From NCBI GenBank assembly GCA_022793145.1, contig JAAWCI010000076.1, forward strand, positions 1 to 6,649: a stretch of DNA of 6,649 nt. Reading direction: 5' to 3'. Within the stretch, counting starts at the first letter, position 1. The number at the start of each line of letters is the position of its first letter. Of this stretch, positions 5,716-6,649 are shown in pieces. The notes beneath the pieces were generated by a model that made no database searches, was not told the DNA's origin, and saw nothing but the letters and a program-made list of their open reading frames with translations. The translations under genes and the position numbers were made by a program. Source of the stretch: Bacilli bacterium (lineage in GTDB: Bacteria; Bacillota_I; Bacilli_A; RF39; UBA660).

Positions 5716-6348
5716 ATGAAAAAGAAAAAAAGGGTAAGCAGAAAAATAAAAATTATTGTAAGTATAGTAATGATTATAATTTTGATAATCTTAGGATGTT
5801 TATATTTGAAACCATCAAAGCCTAAAAAAGCCCAGAAAGCTGTTAAAATAGAAGAGAAAATTGAGAGTCATGGCTATGAATTAGCAGAAAATGAAACAGA
5901 TTATTATAAAGACCTTTTTAAAAATTTAAAAATAGTCTTAAATGATAAACCGTTGAATGAAGAAAAGTATGCAACTTTAATAGGTCAATTATTTTTAGCT
6001 GATTTTTTCAATTTAGATAATAAGCAAAGTAAAAATGATGTTGGCGGATTACAATTTGTATATTCGGATTTTAGAGATGACTTCGAAAAGTTTGCAAAAG
6101 AAGGAATTTATCACTATGTAGAAAGTAATTTGTATGGTGATAGAAAACAGAAACTGCCAATAGTAACAGAGGTAACTGTTTTAAATGTAGAACAAATGGA
6201 AATCACTTATTTAGATACCAGTGATAAAAGTGGCTACCAGGTAGATCTTAAAGTTTCATATGCAGAAGATATGGGATATCAAACATCTGCTACATTATAT
6301 TTAATTCACCATAATGATAAATTAGAAATTGTAAAAATGACGAAATAA
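5716..6348 (+). CDS. Membrane-anchored extracytoplasmic protein of unknown function, partner of LtaS-like gene
   Basis: The 210-residue product opens with a lysine/arginine-rich stretch (1-12) and one hydrophobic segment (about 13-31), so the rest should be outside the membrane. The end of that segment, IILGC with C28, loosely fits a lipobox, but the hydrophobic LYL after the Cys argues for a plain signal anchor. A Lys-rich linker (32-48) leads to a soluble domain with helical (60-125) and then strand-like character (VTEVTVLNVEQMEITYLD, then YQVDLKVSYAEDMGYQTSATLYLIH), a pattern compatible with an NTF2-like cone, which is speculation. I do not recognise the family. The ATG has AGGAG (5704-5708) with seven-base spacing, sharing bases with the upstream TAG stop. 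The 10-bp gap and shared terminator make it the second gene of the ltaS operon, suggesting an envelope role. Confidence 0.85.
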   Translation: MKKKKRVSRKIKIIVSIVMIIILIILGCLYLKPSKPKKAQKAVKIEEKIESHGYELAENETDYYKDLFKNLKIVLNDKPLNEEKYATLIGQLFLADFFNLDNKQSKNDVGGLQFVYSDFRDDFEKFAKEGIYHYVESNLYGDRKQKLPIVTEVTVLNVEQMEITYLDTSDKSGYQVDLKVSYAEDMGYQTSATLYLIHHNDKLEIVKMTK

Positions 6349-6371
6349 AGTTGGATTTTTCCAACTTTTTT
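6347..6371 (+). terminator. Intrinsic terminator of the ltaS-like operon
   Basis: AAAGTTGGA (6347-6355) pairs perfectly with TCCAACTTT (6360-6368) around TTTT, and the T-run continues to 6371. The stem begins within the TAA stop of the preceding gene. Confidence 0.88.
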
Positions 6372-6381
6372 GTTCCATATA

Positions 6382-6399
6382 TTTATGCATTTGCATAAA
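6382..6399. repeat. Perfect inverted repeat in the ltaS-tRNA spacer
   Basis: TTTATGCA (6382-6389) and TGCATAAA (6392-6399) form an 8-bp perfect inverted repeat with a 2-base centre. It sits 25 bp upstream of the tRNA promoter -35 box. It has no T-run after it, so it is not a terminator. It could be a protein-binding operator or chance in AT-rich sequence. Confidence 0.4.
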
Positions 6400-6423
6400 A
6401 TAGAGTAGATGTAGTAATTTTGA

Positions 6424-6452
6424 TTGACAATTATCTTTTAATTCGGTACAAT
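6424..6452 (+). promoter_or_regulatory. Promoter of the tRNA pair
   Basis: A perfect -35 TTGACA (6424-6429), 17-base spacer and TACAAT (6447-6452) lie 18 bp before the first base of tRNA-Cys. No GC-rich stringent discriminator is evident; the stretch after the -10 is AT-rich. Confidence 0.8.
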
Positions 6453-6470
6453 AAATATGTACTTATAGAT

Positions 6471-6544
6471 GGGTCTATAGCCAAGTGGTAAGGCGTGGGA
6501 CTGCAACTCCCTGATCGTTGGTTCAAATCCGACTAGGCCCTCCA
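6471..6544 (+). tRNA. tRNA-Cys (GCA)
   Basis: The cloverleaf folds: acceptor GGGTCTA with TAGGCCC (one T-G wobble), D arm GCC/GGC, anticodon loop CTGCAAC with GCA at 6503-6505, T arm GTTGG-TTCAAAT-CCGAC, discriminator T73 (the cysteine identity base) and encoded CCA at 6542-6544. Oddities are a T-T opposition at the base of the anticodon stem (27:43) and an A-A opposition at the inner end of the D stem; three core pairs remain in each. Confidence 0.95.
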
Positions 6545-6555
6545 TTTATTTTTTT

Positions 6556-6630
6556 GCAGGTGTGGTTCAATGGTTAGAATATGGCCTTGCCAAGGCTAGG
6601 ATGCCAGTTCGATTCTGGTCACTTGCTCCA
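6556..6630 (+). tRNA. tRNA-Gly (GCC)
   Basis: Acceptor GCAGGTG pairs with CACTTGC (one G-T wobble). The D arm is GTTC/GAAT, the anticodon loop TTGCCAA has GCC at 6589-6591, the T arm is GCCAG-TTCGATT-CTGGT, discriminator T73 and encoded CCA at 6628-6630. It lies 11 bases after tRNA-Cys with no intervening terminator (only a short T run), so the two are likely one transcript. Confidence 0.95.
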
Positions 6631-6649
6631 TTGACGAATCTGTTCGAAC

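Noticed and set aside
6631..6649. TTGACG and TTCGAAC at the right edge as a promoter, third tRNA or attachment site
   Set aside because: Only 19 bases are visible after the tRNA-Gly CCA. There is no repeat of a tRNA end and no integrase in the window, so nothing can be supported.
1..6649. CRISPR arrays, insertion sequences, transposase or phage genes
   Set aside because: No direct-repeat arrays, terminal inverted repeats or recombinase-like proteins were found on either strand.

Overview
The window is a low-GC, AT-rich chromosomal segment from a Gram-positive (Firmicutes/Bacilli-type) bacterium. Strong Shine-Dalgarno sites, sigma-A-type promoters (TTGACA/TATAAT-like, 16-17 bp spacing), short hairpin-plus-T-run terminators and a lipoteichoic acid synthase all point that way. 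TGA is used as a stop (M20 gene, gene at 2736) and tryptophan is TGG, so the code is the standard bacterial one and not the Mycoplasma code. The surface protein at the left edge is of a kind I associate with uncultured gut Bacilli (RF39-like), but that placement is an inference.

Layout. (1) Positions 1-636, plus strand: the 3' end of a secreted or surface repeat-type protein with a Tyr/Ser-rich, probably variable C-terminus, closed by a terminator shared with the convergent operon. (2) Positions 712-2661, minus strand: a promoter, a 13-codon Arg-rich leader peptide, a set of mutually exclusive RNA hairpins ending in an intrinsic terminator, then an M20-family metallohydrolase overlapping a GNAT-like acetyltransferase by ATGA. 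(3) Positions 2693-3562, plus strand: a divergent promoter and two ATGA-overlapping genes of unknown function, then a terminator. (4) Positions 3595-6371, plus strand: a strong promoter with extended -10, an LtaS-type lipoteichoic acid synthase starting at TTG, a 210-residue membrane-anchored protein of unknown function 10 bp downstream, and a terminator. (5) Positions 6424-6630, plus strand: a consensus promoter and two tRNA genes, Cys(GCA) and Gly(GCC), both with encoded CCA.

The most interesting element is the leader of the M20/GNAT operon. A terminator hairpin lies just before the M20 ribosome-binding site. It can be displaced by a perfect 10-bp antiterminator, which can be sequestered by a 14-bp anti-antiterminator, which in turn competes with a hairpin that begins in the stop codon of the leader peptide. 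The peptide is MKLFLQNNRRRYR. Three consecutive Arg codons sit where a stalled ribosome would leave the first hairpin free and so, by this model, favour read-through. This looks like ribosome-mediated attenuation, sensing either charged Arg-tRNA or ribosome-stalling drugs, upstream of a deacylase plus acyltransferase pair. The mechanism is inferred from base pairing alone.
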